This document shows, piece by piece, positions 24,505 to 34,401 of a stretch of 64,000 bases of DNA. The notes below the pieces were generated by a model. It did not search any database. It was not told the origin of the DNA and was given only the letters and a program-made list of their open reading frames with translations. The position numbers and the translations under genes were made by a program. The stretch spans positions 208,714-272,713 of the forward strand of contig DASPLL010000056.1 in NCBI GenBank assembly GCA_035627615.1, written 5' to 3'. This DNA comes from BRH-c25 sp035627615. Its GTDB lineage: Bacteria > Bacillota > Clostridia > Lutisporales > Lutisporaceae. Within the stretch, counting starts at the first letter, position 1. The number at the start of each line of letters is the position of its first letter.

Positions 24505-25965
24505 TTATGAGTATATATCAGAAAACTCTACACTGATTCTTTCAACATAATTATGGCTGCTATGGCTCTGATGAATACCGGCTTTACTTTCTGACTCCAT
24601 CAAAATATTGCATGGGATTTCTATAGTAAACTCACTTCCTTTACCCAATTCACTTTTTAGAGTAGTTCTCCCATTATGCTTCTCAACTAAAGCTTTTACA
24701 AGTGATAAACCTATGCCGCTTCCTTCGGATTGCCTTGTCAATGACTTATCTACCTGTTGAAATCTATTAAATATGCATTCCTGTTTATCCCGAGGTATGC
24801 CTATTCCTGTATCTTTTATAGTAATCTCAATTTTATTCCCTTTTTCAAGAATAGTCACCCAAATGTAACCGCCTTTGGGCGTAAATTTTATTGCATTTGA
24901 AAGAAGGTTTAAAATAATCCGTTCAATTTGATCAGGGTCACATGCTATTGCCTTTTCTTCAGTATTAGTATCAAAAATCAGGGTAATGCCCTTATTCTTT
25001 GCATATTCGGTAACAGACATGGTTATTCCTTCCACCAGACCGATAATATCATAATTTTGTAACCTGATTTCATAATAATTTGAATCAATTTTTGTTATAT
25101 CTATAAGGTTATTTACAAGCCTTAGTAACCTAAAGCAATTCTGCTGCATGATCTTTAGGTATTTGTTTTCTTTCATACCCGGATAGGCTTGATCCTTTTG
25201 AGATCTCAACAATTGAATGGTAGCAAGAATAACATTAAGAGGTGTCCTTAACTCATGAGAGATATTTGAGAAAAACTCAGTCTTCATTCTGTCGTATTCC
25301 AATGTATTATCCAGCAATTCTTTATTCTTATTATACTTTTTTTCACTTTCTTCCAATTGTTTATCCTTAATAAGAAGTTCTATATTCTTAATAAGCTCCA
25401 GGTTATTTTCATGTCTGACTATTACATAACTGTGATTCTTAATTATACTTGCAGCTTCGAATATATCCACTTTGTTTGCATCATAAAGACAAATCACTAT
25501 GAAAGGCAATTCAGAAATAGTTTTGTTAACATTACGCTCATAATGTGCAAAAGTTCTGTAATAGCTTTTTTCCAGCCAGAATGTATCTGCAACTGCCCTA
25601 AGACCATCAAACCCATTATCTAAAGCATATCTGACAAGATCACTCCACTGCCTGTTTATCCTTACTTCATTAAAACTATTATCTTCAATATACCATTCTG
25701 TGTGTGGAATTATCTTTAATTGGCCACTTTTCAAATATGCATCAACATCCTCTACACTCTCACTTATAATACCTTTTATTTCTTCATAACTTGTGTTCTG
25801 CGAATAAATCCATATGCATAATTCATTATTCATTAAGCCTGACCGGATATACGGCACCCCAACATCATAAAAGTCAGCTTTTGATGAATACAGCTGACCA
25901 ATATGCGTACCCCATGGAATTCTGCCAATAATATCTATTCCTGAGTTTCTGAGATTACTATACAT
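24505..25965 (-). CDS. soluble MEDS-domain sensor histidine kinase
   Basis: About 486 residues from the ATG at 25965 (GGAGGG upstream); an in-frame ATG at 26031 lacks a ribosome binding site. Residues about 1-190 form a MEDS/DcmR-like sensory domain (IPWGTHIGQLYSSKADFYD, GLRAVADTFWLEK), then a coiled coil, a HisKA domain (EFFSNISHELRTPLNVI) and a HATPase_c domain (NLLSNAIKFTPKGG, IKDTGIGIPRDKQ, GSGIGLSLVK). There is no membrane segment and no adjacent response regulator. MEDS domains have been linked to sensing hydrocarbon derivatives or methanogen-like substrates; the ligand here is unknown. Confidence 0.88.
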   Translation of the reverse strand: MYSNLRNSGIDIIGRIPWGTHIGQLYSSKADFYDVGVPYIRSGLMNNELCIWIYSQNTSYEEIKGIISESVEDVDAYLKSGQLKIIPHTEWYIEDNSFNEVRINRQWSDLVRYALDNGFDGLRAVADTFWLEKSYYRTFAHYERNVNKTISELPFIVICLYDANKVDIFEAASIIKNHSYVIVRHENNLELIKNIELLIKDKQLEESEKKYNKNKELLDNTLEYDRMKTEFFSNISHELRTPLNVILATIQLLRSQKDQAYPGMKENKYLKIMQQNCFRLLRLVNNLIDITKIDSNYYEIRLQNYDIIGLVEGITMSVTEYAKNKGITLIFDTNTEEKAIACDPDQIERIILNLLSNAIKFTPKGGYIWVTILEKGNKIEITIKDTGIGIPRDKQECIFNRFQQVDKSLTRQSEGSGIGLSLVKALVEKHNGRTTLKSELGKGSEFTIEIPCNILMESESKAGIHQSHSSHNYVERISVEFSDIYS

Positions 25966-26093
25966 AAAAATCCCTCCGCTAAAAACAGCAAATTCATTAT
26001 AAACTTTTCTATATATTAACAAATAACTCACTTTTCCAATATTATAGTATAATGTATGATCCTAAATTTGTCAAACTTTCCATAATGCTGAAA

Positions 26094-26124
26094 ATATAAG
26101 AGGCAACTTTGTTGCCTCTTATAT
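26094..26124 (-). terminator. terminator of htpG
   Basis: ATATAAGAGGCAAC and GTTGCCTCTTATAT form a 14-bp perfect stem with a 3-nt loop; the stem includes the last htpG codons and stop. Confidence 0.8.
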
Positions 26125-27999
26125 CATTATTTTACAGATATTATTGGTGAATTCTACCGGATCAGCTACAGGCAGCCCCTCAATAAGGAGGGCCTGATTA
26201 TATAATATGTCTGTATACAGCCCGAGCTTCTCTTTATCGTTATCATATGCCTGCTTCAATGCCTTGAACATATCATGGTTTATATTTATTTCCAGAACCT
26301 TGTCGGCTTTTATGTTGGGATTATTGGGCATGGAGTTTAAAATCTTCTCCATCTCTATTGTAAGCTCACCCTCGTTGGACAGGCATACAGGATGATTTTT
26401 CAATCTCTTCGATGCTCTTACATCCTTGACCTTGCCTGATAAGATATTCTTCATATGCTCAAACAGCTCTTTGTTGTCTTTTTCATCCCCTCCGGCCTTA
26501 TCCACTATCTCTTCAATCTCTATACCCAGGTCGCTGCTTGATACGGATTTGAACTCCTTGTCCTTATAAGTCATTATCATTCTTACGGCAAATTCATCCA
26601 CATCATCGGTAAAGTACAGGATTTCATAGCCCTTGTCCGATACCAGCTCTGTCTGCGGCAGCTTCTCTATTCTTTCATTTGATTCCCCTGCCGCATAATA
26701 TATATATTTCTGCCCTTCAGGCATTCTTGAGACATATTCCTCCAGAGTGACCTGCTTCTTCTCTTTTGATGAATAAAACATCAGAAGATCCTGCAGAATC
26801 TCCTTATTGCTCCCAAAATCGCTGTAGATACCATACTTCAGCTGTCTTCCGAAGGCTTTGTAGAACTCTTCATATTTATCTCTTTCATTTTTCAACAGGT
26901 TTTCCAATTCACTCTTTATTTTATTCTTGATATTCTTGGCAATGAGCTTCAACTGCCTGTCATGCTGCAGCAGCTCCCTGGAAATATTGAGAGACAGGTC
27001 TTCGGAATCGACCATCCCTTTTACAAAGCTGAAATAGTCCGGCAGCAGGTCTGCACACTTATTCATTATCAGAACACCATTGGAATACAGCTCCAGACCT
27101 TTTTCATATTCTTTTGTATAGTAATCAAAAGGTATATTTTCAGGAATGAATAAAATCGCATTATAGCTGACTGTGCCGTCTGCACTTATATGTATATGCC
27201 TCAAAGGCTTGTCAAAACCATAGTGCTTCTCGGAATAGAAATTGTCATAGTCCTCCTGCTTAAGCTCGTTTTTATTCTTTTTCCATATCGGAACCATACT
27301 GTTCACGATCTGCTCTTCGGTGTAATCCTCGTATTCCTTCTCGCTACCTTCCTTTAGCCTTCTTGAGGTAATATCCATCTTTATAGGATACCTAATAAAG
27401 TCAGAGTACTTCTTAATGATGGCTTTTAGCCTGTATTCCTCAAGATACTCATCGTATTTCTCGTCCTCTGTATTCTCTTTTATCTTCAGTATGATATCCG
27501 TACCGACAGTATCCTTTTCACAAGGTTCAATAGTATACCCCTCAGTCCCCCTGGACTCCCATTTGTATGCCTCGTCACTGCCCAAAGTTCTGCTTACCAC
27601 AGTAACGGTATCGGCTACCATAAATGCAGAATAAAACCCTACACCGAACTGCCCTATGATATCATAACCATCCTTCAGTTCATTTTCTTTTTTGAATGCC
27701 AAAGAACCGCTTTTTGCTATTACCCCAAGATTATCATCCAGTTCTTCCTTTGACATTCCGATACCTGTGTCTGAAATCCTCAATATTCTGTTTGTCTTGT
27801 CAGGAGCCACTTTAATATAATAGTTGTCCTTATCGAAATCGAGAGAGTCATCCGTCAATGTCCTGTAATAAAGCTTATCAATCGCATCACTTGCATTTGA
27901 AATAAGCTCCCTGAGGAAAATCTCTCTGTGAGTGTAGATTGAGTTGATCATCAGATCCAACAGTCTTTTTGACTCTGTCTTAAACTGCTTCTTTGCCAT
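26119..27999 (-). CDS. htpG: Hsp90-family molecular chaperone HtpG
   Basis: About 626 residues from MAKKQFKTESKRLLDLMIN (ATG at 27999, GGAGAGATATAC upstream); an in-frame ATG at 28044 would lie inside the CIRCE and is rejected. N-terminal GHKL ATPase marks: ELISNASDAIDKLYY, DTGIGMSKEEL, GQFGVGFYSAFMVAD; middle and C-terminal dimer domains follow at usual length. It folds or remodels clients in the cytoplasm. Control by HrcA is indicated by a perfect CIRCE next to the promoter, unlike B. subtilis, whose htpG is not in the CIRCE regulon. Confidence 0.96.
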   Translation of the reverse strand: MAKKQFKTESKRLLDLMINSIYTHREIFLRELISNASDAIDKLYYRTLTDDSLDFDKDNYYIKVAPDKTNRILRISDTGIGMSKEELDDNLGVIAKSGSLAFKKENELKDGYDIIGQFGVGFYSAFMVADTVTVVSRTLGSDEAYKWESRGTEGYTIEPCEKDTVGTDIILKIKENTEDEKYDEYLEEYRLKAIIKKYSDFIRYPIKMDITSRRLKEGSEKEYEDYTEEQIVNSMVPIWKKNKNELKQEDYDNFYSEKHYGFDKPLRHIHISADGTVSYNAILFIPENIPFDYYTKEYEKGLELYSNGVLIMNKCADLLPDYFSFVKGMVDSEDLSLNISRELLQHDRQLKLIAKNIKNKIKSELENLLKNERDKYEEFYKAFGRQLKYGIYSDFGSNKEILQDLLMFYSSKEKKQVTLEEYVSRMPEGQKYIYYAAGESNERIEKLPQTELVSDKGYEILYFTDDVDEFAVRMIMTYKDKEFKSVSSSDLGIEIEEIVDKAGGDEKDNKELFEHMKNILSGKVKDVRASKRLKNHPVCLSNEGELTIEMEKILNSMPNNPNIKADKVLEININHDMFKALKQAYDNDKEKLGLYTDILYNQALLIEGLPVADPVEFTNNICKIMI

Positions 28000-28037
28000 G
28001 TATATCTCTCCTTCAATAAAAAAGATATTATTATTTA

Positions 28038-28104
28038 TTAGCACTCTCGCCTATTGAGTGCTAATCCTCATTTTTTATATACCATAACAGAAGCCGCTTG
28101 TCAA
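28038..28104 (-). promoter_or_regulatory. CIRCE operator and promoter of htpG
   Basis: TTAGCACTC-N9-GAGTGCTAA at 28038-28064 is an exact CIRCE, the HrcA-binding site. Just upstream on the minus strand are TTGACA (complement of 28099-28104) and TATATA (complement of 28076-28081) 17 bp apart. HrcA bound at the start of the transcript would repress htpG until heat or unfolded protein titrates GroEL. Confidence 0.95.
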
Positions 28105-28120
28105 TATATATTGTGACAGT

Positions 28121-28153
28121 AAAAATGCCCGGTACACTATTTATACCAGGCAT
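28121..28153 (-). terminator. terminator of the metallophosphoesterase gene
   Basis: ATGCC-GGTA and TACC-GGCAT halves pair with a small bulge, followed on the minus strand by TTTTTA. Located 37 nt past the stop. Confidence 0.65.
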
Positions 28154-28189
28154 CTGCTCCATCTGTGGAATTCAATTTCTTTCCCTGTT

Positions 28190-29125
28190 CTATACAAATA
28201 TCCGCATATAGCGGCTTAGGAACTCTTCCTTACTGCCGAAGTACTCCGTCAACCGCCTTGGTCCCGCAAGCACTTCCCTGCCAATGAACATTGTACCGTC
28301 ATCCTTTGTTTTGACATTCCATTTGACAAGCATGATATATCCTTCTGAAATTTCAATTGCCGTTATACATCTTGGATGGACACAGCTCCCATCATTGAAA
28401 TAGGTGGGCTCACCAACCTCAGGGAACATTGGCCTATGGGTATGGCCTGCAATAAGCATATGCTTTTCTTTTATTACCCATTCTGTAAGCTTCTTTTCTG
28501 CAGCCTCTTTTTTCTCATAGTTTTTTGCTGCCCTTGTGGGATCATTTACTCCGAAAGTGGTTAGTGGCTTCCATAAATACCTGACTAAAAATCTAGCCAA
28601 TTTCCATAGCTGATAATTCAAATAATCGACCTGATGCCCATGTATAAGAAAAATCCTGTATCCTGAAGTCCTATGCTTCAGAACCAGACCTTCATGGAAT
28701 TTAATGCCCTTGAACAGAGGAATATACCTCCGCCCAGGTTCATCATAGTATTGATACAGATTGTTCTTTACAAACCTCTTATCACTTTTCACCATATCAT
28801 GGTTTCCAAAAATCATATAAAGCCTGCCTTCATTGTAGAACCTGGACAGCAGCCAGAAAACATCACTGTGAACCTGTTTGATGTCGGAGAATCTTTTATT
28901 CTCCCAGAGCTCATCTCCATCGCCAATTTCTATATAAGTGAACCCTTCATTATAATAATGGGTCAAGGCTGCAAAATAAAGATTCTGGTTTCCGGAAAAC
29001 TCATCGGCCCAGCTTCCATCGCCCCTATGGCAGTCACTCATCAGAATGATCCTGGAGTAATCATCAAAAATAATCTGTTCCGCTTCATTAAAAACTTTGG
29101 TTATATGTTTTAATGAATCCGCCAT
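28190..29125 (-). CDS. metallophosphoesterase family protein
   Basis: About 311 residues from the ATG at 29125 (GGTGAGG upstream). Calcineurin-like motifs in order: MSDCHRGDG, IGDGDELWE, GNHDMV, HGHQVDY and AGHTHRP, which together supply the two-metal site. The YFNDGSCVHPRC segment follows. The spacing resembles UDP-2,3-diacylglucosamine hydrolase/YbbF-like and other phosphoesterases rather than protein phosphatases, but a Firmicute lacks lipid A, so the substrate is unknown. Stand-alone gene. Confidence 0.88.
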   Translation of the reverse strand: MADSLKHITKVFNEAEQIIFDDYSRIILMSDCHRGDGSWADEFSGNQNLYFAALTHYYNEGFTYIEIGDGDELWENKRFSDIKQVHSDVFWLLSRFYNEGRLYMIFGNHDMVKSDKRFVKNNLYQYYDEPGRRYIPLFKGIKFHEGLVLKHRTSGYRIFLIHGHQVDYLNYQLWKLARFLVRYLWKPLTTFGVNDPTRAAKNYEKKEAAEKKLTEWVIKEKHMLIAGHTHRPMFPEVGEPTYFNDGSCVHPRCITAIEISEGYIMLVKWNVKTKDDGTMFIGREVLAGPRRLTEYFGSKEEFLSRYMRIFV

Positions 29126-29211
29126 TAACCTCACCCCGCTCCACATCAGACCCTTTATGTACAATATATTCAGTCATGGAGCGGAACGATACTGATTATA
29201 GCTAAAGATAA

Positions 29212-29247
29212 AGAAAAGCCTCCACCGGGTAAACCCACGACGGAGGC
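29212..29247 (-). terminator. terminator of the sugar ABC operon
   Basis: GCCTCC / GGAGGC with an inner GGGT / ACCC stem, followed on the minus strand by TTTTCTTT; 22 nt after the stop of the binding-protein gene. Confidence 0.8.
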
Positions 29248-29269
29248 CGGCACTCCAAGCATTACTCTG

Positions 29270-30229
29270 CTATTTCCTCAGAATAGCTACTCCTGTATCT
29301 ATAACCGCAGGACCTGTGCTCTTATCGTTTAATGCTGCATAGGCCTGAGCGACCCCCAGGTATCCCATCGTAAACGGGTTCTGCGCCATAGCGGCCTTTA
29401 AGCTGCCATCCTTCAGCAGTCCAAGAATTGCATCAGATTTATCAAAACCAATACCTATAAGGCTCTTGCCGGATGCTTTTATCGCATTGCCCACACCTAC
29501 TGTTGAGCCTTCATTGGTTCCATATAATCCGACCAGATCTTCATTCCCGGCGATAAAGCCGTATGCGGCTTCCTGGGAAGCGGCTGCATCGCCGTCCTTG
29601 TACTCTGTTGTCAAAATGGTATATCCGGCAGCTGTCACAACCTCTCTGAAGCCGTTTTCCCTGTTCATTGTCGAGTTTGTTGCAGTATTGACACTTATGA
29701 TGCCGATCTTTCCGCTTGCTTTACCGGCAGCCTTCAGCTCTTCCACCATGGTCTGACCTGCCAGTACCCCTGCCTGATAATTGTTTGTCGATAGGGTTGC
29801 TATGGCAGGTTCGTCGGCCGCTGAGTCAACATATATGATTTTTACACCCTTTGCTTTAGCATTTTTAACTGCTTCTGAAATAGCCTGCGGGTCATTTGCT
29901 GCAAGCAGGATCAGGTCTGCCTTGTCTGCAACCGCATTGTTGACAGCTTCTATCTGTTTTGCATTATCCTTCACATCCGGTGCGTCCCATTTGTAATTCA
30001 ACCTCAGTGCCTCCGCCATAGTTTTGGCTCCTGAATCTACAGTTACCCAGTGCTGGTCCATTTTGTCCATTGTAATGAGGTACACAGTCTTGGCAGGAGC
30101 CGGGGCCGGAGCAGCTGCTTCAGGGGCAGCGGCAGGCGCCGGTGCTGCCGGTGCTTCCGTCTTTGGGGCACAGGCTGTAAAGGAAAATGCGATTGTTAGA
30201 ATCAGCAGGAAGGCCAGAACTCTTTTCAT
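29270..30229 (-). CDS. RbsB-type sugar ABC transporter substrate-binding lipoprotein
   Basis: About 319 residues from the ATG at 30229 (GGAGTGGAGAG upstream). The lipoprotein signal ends SFTAC; an Ala/Pro-rich spacer leads to a type I periplasmic binding fold (YLITMDKMDQHWVTVDSGAK, LILLAANDPQAISEAV, VKIIYVDSA, IGIGFDKSD). The family binds pentoses or hexoses for RbsA/RbsC-type importers. Last gene of the operon, as usual for an abundantly needed binding protein. The ligand is not readable; ribose, galactose or autoinducer-2-like sugars are all possible. Confidence 0.9.
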   Translation of the reverse strand: MKRVLAFLLILTIAFSFTACAPKTEAPAAPAPAAAPEAAAPAPAPAKTVYLITMDKMDQHWVTVDSGAKTMAEALRLNYKWDAPDVKDNAKQIEAVNNAVADKADLILLAANDPQAISEAVKNAKAKGVKIIYVDSAADEPAIATLSTNNYQAGVLAGQTMVEELKAAGKASGKIGIISVNTATNSTMNRENGFREVVTAAGYTILTTEYKDGDAAASQEAAYGFIAGNEDLVGLYGTNEGSTVGVGNAIKASGKSLIGIGFDKSDAILGLLKDGSLKAAMAQNPFTMGYLGVAQAYAALNDKSTGPAVIDTGVAILRK

Positions 30230-30316
30230 ACTCTCCACTCCTCATATTTATTATTTTTAATCCACAGTGCCTACTGGCGCTGCAGTAAAAAACACTTTTG
30301 CAGTTGTCTAGAAAGT

Positions 30317-31345
30317 TCAGCTTACTTTGCTTCTTAATACTTTCCTGAAATCAAACTTCCCGCTTCTCGCTACCCTGTCGATCAAGACCGATATTATGAC
30401 AACAACGCCTATGACCAGATTCCTCAGGGCAAGCGGAGCTCCGGCAAATTGCAGTCCATTGTTCAATACACCCCAGATGAAGGAGCCGATTACCGTTCCA
30501 AACAGCAGCCCTTGACCTCCCATGGTACTTACCCCGCCGATAACAGATGCGGCCACCGCATTCAACTCATAAGTATTTCCGGCGCTCATTGTACCCATAC
30601 CGCTTTGGGCAGTCAGCATCAGGCCAACGATCCCCGACAGGAATGCGCTGAATATATACACTTTGCTTTCTGCCATAATAACGTTGACTCCTGAAAGCTT
30701 TGCCGCTTCATAGTTGCTCCCTATTGCATAGGTATGCCGCCCCGTTCTTGTCCTGGATAGTATGAAATTGAAGATTATGAATAATATCAATCCAATCCAT
30801 ATTGGATTGTACAGTCCAAAGCTATCACCATAATAGAACAGATCCTTGAAGCCTTTGGCATACTCCGGAATCCCGTCGGTATTCATGTTGCCGTTAACCA
30901 GCTGGGCAATACCCCTTGCAATTATCATTGTACCCAGGGTAGCTATAAATGCGGGCAGTTTTGCTCTTGATACAAGAACTCCATTGACCAGCCCTACAAC
31001 ACAGCAGGCAAATATGGTTATAATGGATGCCGGCCAGGGATCCATACCGCCGGCTGTCATCAAGGTTGCAGACAGCATGCATGACATGCCGGCAACAGAA
31101 CCGATGGACAGGTCAATTCCTCCTGTAATCAGCACAAAGGACTGACCCATGCCTATAATCATAATGGGGACAACCTGGCGCAGAAGATTTGTAATATTAT
31201 CAGGTGAAAAAAACAGTGGATTTATTATACCGAATACAATCGTCATGATCACAAGTGCAACCGATACTGAGATAACCTGCCCCATGCCTCTGACCGAGAT
31301 TATTTGTCTCCATAAGCTGTTAATGCTGTGTTCTCTGTTCACCAT
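30317..31345 (-). CDS. RbsC-type sugar ABC transporter permease
   Basis: 342 residues and about ten membrane helices. Family marks: FVLITGGIDLSIGSVAG, TLGTMIIARGIA, SRTRTGRHTYAIGSNYEAAKLSGVNV (EAA-like loop) and GVSTMGGQG. It forms the homodimeric channel of a BPD-type sugar importer with the ATPase encoded immediately upstream (43 bp). AAGGGAGAAGG precedes the ATG. Confidence 0.93.
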   Translation of the reverse strand: MVNREHSINSLWRQIISVRGMGQVISVSVALVIMTIVFGIINPLFFSPDNITNLLRQVVPIMIIGMGQSFVLITGGIDLSIGSVAGMSCMLSATLMTAGGMDPWPASIITIFACCVVGLVNGVLVSRAKLPAFIATLGTMIIARGIAQLVNGNMNTDGIPEYAKGFKDLFYYGDSFGLYNPIWIGLILFIIFNFILSRTRTGRHTYAIGSNYEAAKLSGVNVIMAESKVYIFSAFLSGIVGLMLTAQSGMGTMSAGNTYELNAVAASVIGGVSTMGGQGLLFGTVIGSFIWGVLNNGLQFAGAPLALRNLVIGVVVIISVLIDRVARSGKFDFRKVLRSKVS

Positions 31346-31388
31346 GATCCTTCTCCCTTAACTCTATATCTTTTCGAAGCATATATTA

Positions 31389-32885
31389 TTAATGGTTATA
31401 TTGGGTCGCACACCGGAGGATCTCATCCTGGGTCGCTTCCCTTGAAACCAGGTCTCCGGTGATCCTCCCGTTGCACATAACCAGGATCCTGTCACTCATA
31501 CACATGACTTCAGGCATTTCTGACGATACAAAAATAACCCCTATCCCCTGCTTCTTAAGATCGTTCATAATGTTATATATCTCAACCTTCGCCGCTACAT
31601 CAATACCCCTGGTGGGCTCATCGAATATCACCACTTCAGCGCTTCTTACCAGCCATTTCCCCACAACTATTTTTTGCTGGTTTCCACCTGACAGGTTATT
31701 CACAGTCTGCTCAGGAGAGGGCGTTTTGATTTTAAGCATCTCAATTGCCCTCTCTGCCAGTGAGTTTTCCTTCCTGCTGTCAACAAGTCCTGCCCAGCTG
31801 CAGATCAGGTCGAGGTTCGCAAGCCCTATGTTTTCACGGATGGAAAGCTTGGTGCACAGTCCTTCCTTTTTCCGGTCCTCCGGGCCAAGTACGATACCTG
31901 CTTCAATAGCATCCATGGGTGATTTTATATTCAATCTTCTGCCTTTGAGATAGATTTCTCCGTTTGTTATGGCTTCAGCCCCAAACAGTGTACGGACCAG
32001 TTCGGTTCTCCCTGCCCCGATCAGTCCGGCAAGACCTATGATCTCGCCCTGGAACAGGTCAAAGCTTACATTATTGATGATGCATGAGCACAGGTTCTTT
32101 ACTTCCAGAAGTTTATCCCCTCTTTGACATACTACTGTAGGGAATTTCTCCTTTATCTCCCTGCCGACCATGTATGAGATTATTTCGTTCAGGCCGGTAT
32201 CCTTGTAATCCTTTGTAATGATATGCCTGCCGTCCCTGAATATTGAAACCCGGTCTGCAATCTGCTCCAGCTCCTCCAGTCTGTGTGAGATGTATACTAT
32301 TGCACACCCGTTACTCTTCAAATGCCTGATGATCTCAAAAAGCTCGACTATTTCTTTCTCAGTTAATGCGGAGGTCGGTTCGTCCATTATCAATATTCTG
32401 GCATTGCTTGATAAGGCCTTGGCGATTTCAACCATCTGCTGCTTTGATACAGGTAGTTTCCTGAGCACTGTGTCCGGCTTTATATCGATTTTCAGCCTGT
32501 CAAGGATCTCTTCTGCGGCACTGTTCATTTCCTTTTGCTTAATGCAGCCAAGCCTGCTCTTTTCCCTGCCCAAAAATATATTTTCAGCAACCGTCAAATG
32601 CTGGCACATGTTCAATTCCTGGTGAATAATTGCTATTCCAAGCTCTTGCGCTTTCTTCGGCGTCAAATCGCCCACAGTATTACCATTGATCAGATACTCG
32701 CCTTCATCACGATTGTATATACCGCTTATTATCTTCATAAGCGTTGATTTTCCAGCGCCGTTTTCGCCTATCAGTCCATGCACCTCACCGGCCTTTAAGG
32801 AGAAAGAGACTCTGTCCAGTGCTTTGACACCCGGGAATACCTTGCTGATCCCTTTTAATTCTATCAAGTAGTCCGACACATCCAT
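31389..32885 (-). CDS. RbsA/MglA-type sugar ABC transporter ATPase (two domains)
   Basis: 498 residues, two fused ABC domains. Domain 1: Walker A GENGAGKST, Walker B ILIMDEPTSAL; its signature is degenerate (LPVSKQQMVE), as is usual for the family. Domain 2: G-AGRTE in place of the canonical Walker A (normal for RbsA), LSGGNQQK signature and VVIFDEPTRGID. It energises uptake through the RbsC-type channel. Fully intact compared with its degenerate paralogue encoded just upstream. Confidence 0.94.
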   Translation of the reverse strand: MDVSDYLIELKGISKVFPGVKALDRVSFSLKAGEVHGLIGENGAGKSTLMKIISGIYNRDEGEYLINGNTVGDLTPKKAQELGIAIIHQELNMCQHLTVAENIFLGREKSRLGCIKQKEMNSAAEEILDRLKIDIKPDTVLRKLPVSKQQMVEIAKALSSNARILIMDEPTSALTEKEIVELFEIIRHLKSNGCAIVYISHRLEELEQIADRVSIFRDGRHIITKDYKDTGLNEIISYMVGREIKEKFPTVVCQRGDKLLEVKNLCSCIINNVSFDLFQGEIIGLAGLIGAGRTELVRTLFGAEAITNGEIYLKGRRLNIKSPMDAIEAGIVLGPEDRKKEGLCTKLSIRENIGLANLDLICSWAGLVDSRKENSLAERAIEMLKIKTPSPEQTVNNLSGGNQQKIVVGKWLVRSAEVVIFDEPTRGIDVAAKVEIYNIMNDLKKQGIGVIFVSSEMPEVMCMSDRILVMCNGRITGDLVSREATQDEILRCATQYNH

Positions 32886-32990
32886 TCCCCCTAAAATGAG
32901 CGTACAATTTTTTATAATCTATATAGCTTTCTTATCCTTACAAATGATTTTATCAAAGTAAATATGCTGATTCTAAGGGCATTCTTATGA

Positions 32991-34397
32991 TTATATGGGG
33001 CATTCTTTGGGTCTTAATACCATCCTTGCCCCGGAGCCGTCTATTTCAGAATAGTTGGATGCCAGCACAAGTATAGCAACACCTTTTTCCATAAGCAGCC
33101 TCATCATTTCAGAGGTGATTTCCCTTAATTCAACATCTATTGAACTGAATGGCCTTGCACAGACAACAATCCTGGGATTGTACAAATGCCATTTCAGGTA
33201 AACCAGCTTTTGCTGATCATATACTGAAAGTGCTTCAGTCCGGGAATTCAGGGTTTCTTTACTGAAAAACCCTTCATAATCGTCAATACAGCAGCTTCTG
33301 TATCTTGAATGCAACCAGAAGGTGTTTATCTTATTGCCGGATACAAAACAAAGATTGTCTATTGCCGTTATATCTTTGAAAAGCATCGCTTCCACCGGGT
33401 TTTCCACTATAAATGCCAGATTCTTTTTTACAGCTTCCCATGGGCTCCGTGGCTTGAACAGCCGGTCCCCAACGAATATATCACCCTGGTAGCTGTTGTT
33501 TTCGCCGATTAGAACCTTAGTGATTTCATCAATGCAGGATCCATCATTATCCAGGATGCTCAACATCTCTCCTGAATGTATTTCAAAGCTTAGAGGCTCC
33601 AGTCTGCCGGTTGAGACATGATCAAATTTCAGCGCTATTGTGTTTCTTATCTCCGGACTTCCTGATATTTCATGCTTATGGGTGCAAAAATACGCTTTCA
33701 GAATATCGTTATTGATCTGCTCACCTTTCAGTGTCCAGACATTACGCCCATTTTTCATAACAAACATGCGGTCAGAAAACTGCCTTAAAATATCGGTGAA
33801 GCTGTCAATCATTATAAAGGAGATACCATTGCCCTTCAGTTCATTGATGATTCCAGTAAGCTGACTCAGCTCGGAATCCGACAGGTAACTTGACAGATCT
33901 TTTAAAATGATGATCTTTGCGCCTAAACCATATGCTTTGGCAATTTCAACTGCAGTTTTCTCAAAGCCTGAAAGCTGGTATACAATTTTTCGGGGGCTTA
34001 TACCCAGACCAAGCTCTTCCAGCAGATTCCTTGCCTGATCAAATATTACCCGTTTATCTATCCGGTAACGTCCAAATTTATCACGGATGACAAAAATGTT
34101 ATCCGCCACAGTCAGATCATCAATTAGTTTACTGGTTGATTGTACCAGTGAAATCCTGCTCTTTCTCATATCCACATAGTCTTCATAATTGACCGGCCGG
34201 TTCTCATAGCATATCCTTCCTCTCCCGACCTCCACATTACCGTATATCAGGTCAATCAGATGCTTTTTCTCCAGGGCATTATTAACAAAAACACCTAACA
34301 ACTCCCCCTGGTATAAATTCAGGAAGAAGTCATTAAGTGTCCTTATCCCTTTTTCTTCAGTTATAATATTTTCTATCCTCAGTATTTCCCGTTTCAT
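32991..34397 (-). CDS. degenerate RbsA-like protein with no intact nucleotide-binding motif
   Basis: About 468 residues from the ATG at 34397 (GGGTGAT upstream), 4 nt after the yesM stop. Its length and layout follow RbsA across both halves, but every catalytic motif is lost: Walker A positions read VNNALEKKH and DNDGSCIDE, Walker B positions IIILKDLSSYL and IVVCARPFSSID, signatures LSGFEK and SVYDQQK. Flanking family words remain (AVEIAKAYG, LVYLKWHL). An open frame of this length without stops argues for selection, hence a functional pseudo-ATPase, not debris. Sitting between the kinase gene and the real importer, it may couple transporter state to the kinase (inference). Confidence 0.82.
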   Translation of the reverse strand: MKREILRIENIITEEKGIRTLNDFFLNLYQGELLGVFVNNALEKKHLIDLIYGNVEVGRGRICYENRPVNYEDYVDMRKSRISLVQSTSKLIDDLTVADNIFVIRDKFGRYRIDKRVIFDQARNLLEELGLGISPRKIVYQLSGFEKTAVEIAKAYGLGAKIIILKDLSSYLSDSELSQLTGIINELKGNGISFIMIDSFTDILRQFSDRMFVMKNGRNVWTLKGEQINNDILKAYFCTHKHEISGSPEIRNTIALKFDHVSTGRLEPLSFEIHSGEMLSILDNDGSCIDEITKVLIGENNSYQGDIFVGDRLFKPRSPWEAVKKNLAFIVENPVEAMLFKDITAIDNLCFVSGNKINTFWLHSRYRSCCIDDYEGFFSKETLNSRTEALSVYDQQKLVYLKWHLYNPRIVVCARPFSSIDVELREITSEMMRLLMEKGVAILVLASNYSEIDGSGARMVLRPKECPI

Positions 34398-34401
34398 ATA
34401 A

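Noticed and set aside
28005..28044. Start of htpG at the upstream ATG (28044)
   Set aside because: It would begin inside the CIRCE operator and lacks a ribosome binding site; the ATG at 27999 begins the canonical protein.
32991..34397. Recent pseudogene of rbsA
   Set aside because: About 468 codons are open, it has a good ribosome binding site and tight spacing to yesM, and surrounding family words are kept while only catalytic motifs are lost, so functional specialisation is more likely.
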